Assembly: GCA_963793025.1 (NCBI GenBank)
Contig: CAWBYL010000006.1
Span: 1,054,001 to 1,118,000 of the forward strand
Direction: 5' to 3'
Length of the DNA: 64,000 nt
From: CAWBYL01 sp963793025
GTDB lineage: Bacteria > Actinomycetota > Acidimicrobiia > Acidimicrobiales > Acidimicrobilacustridaceae
This document shows, one piece after another, positions 63,997 to 64,000 of this stretch. The position numbers were made by a program, and so were the translations under genes. The stretch's first letter is position 1, and every line of letters begins with the position of its first letter. Under the pieces are notes generated by a model. That model searched no databases, was not told the origin of the DNA, and saw nothing but the letters and a program-made list of their open reading frames with translations.

Positions 63997-64000
63997 GGCC

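Noticed and set aside
1..64000. tRNA, rRNA, riboswitch or transposase genes
   Set aside because: None could be recognised on either strand.

Overview
The window is about 64 kb of very GC-rich, gene-dense bacterial DNA. Frequent GTG starts, ATGA/GTGA stop-start overlaps, many TetR regulators, a LAL-type (LuxR) regulator pair, an F420-type luciferase-like oxidoreductase, PIG-L deacetylases and several leaderless promoters all point to an actinobacterium. The mass of acyl-CoA and PF04909 amidohydrolase genes resembles Acidimicrobiia or lipid-degrading Actinomycetes, but that placement is inference. I found no rRNA, tRNA, CRISPR array, insertion sequence or prophage.

Region A (0-17 kb) is a CoA-thioester catabolic block. 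A TetR gene precedes a plus-strand run: short acyl-CoA dehydrogenase, three crotonases, AMP-ligase, second acyl-CoA dehydrogenase, family III CoA-transferase/racemase, two more ligases and an amidohydrolase. A facing minus-strand operon (17.0 to 12.7 kb) carries an amidohydrolase, a double-TetR regulator, a short unknown gene and an ACAD10-type phosphotransferase. The set fits activation and beta-oxidation-like breakdown of a branched or cyclic carboxylic acid; the substrate is not visible.

Region B (17-33.7 kb) is accessory in character: YceI protein, two alpha/beta hydrolases, a SigJ-like ECF sigma factor, two LAL regulators at about 21-24 and 29.7-32.5 kb, and between them an LtrA membrane protein, an unknown 205-residue protein, a ferritin-like (VioB/StaD-type) protein, a CDGSH iron-sulfur protein, a truncated hydrolase and an NmrA-like reductase. 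It ends with a protein carrying a lysine-rich histone-like repeat tail.

Region C (33.7-47 kb) is a second catabolic block: N-acyl-D-amino-acid deacylase-type amidohydrolase, TetR-MarR pair, nitrilase-family hydrolase, cupin-like protein, TauD dioxygenase, LLM oxidoreductase, three PF04909 amidohydrolases, nitroreductase, PaaK-like ligase and a DUF7700-like gene.

Region D (47-64 kb) is mostly housekeeping or detoxification: MBL hydrolase, membrane-anchored alkaline-phosphatase-type protein, two methyltransferases, a secreted lipoprotein hydrolase, two PIG-L deacetylases, a HPF/RaiA-like protein, a double VOC protein, a haem-oxygenase-like diiron protein, Na+/H+ antiporter, amino-acid permease, ABM monooxygenase, TetR plus oxidoreductase with a clear twin operator, aldo/keto reductase and an FMN reductase.

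Two things cut across the window. First, many genes in 2.8-14.2 kb and especially 40.7-44.5 kb carry single-base indels, mostly insertions, that break otherwise conserved proteins. I read these as sequence errors and annotate the genes as one span each. Second, at least eight genes have a TANNNT -10 box 6-7 nt before the start codon, that is, leaderless promoters.
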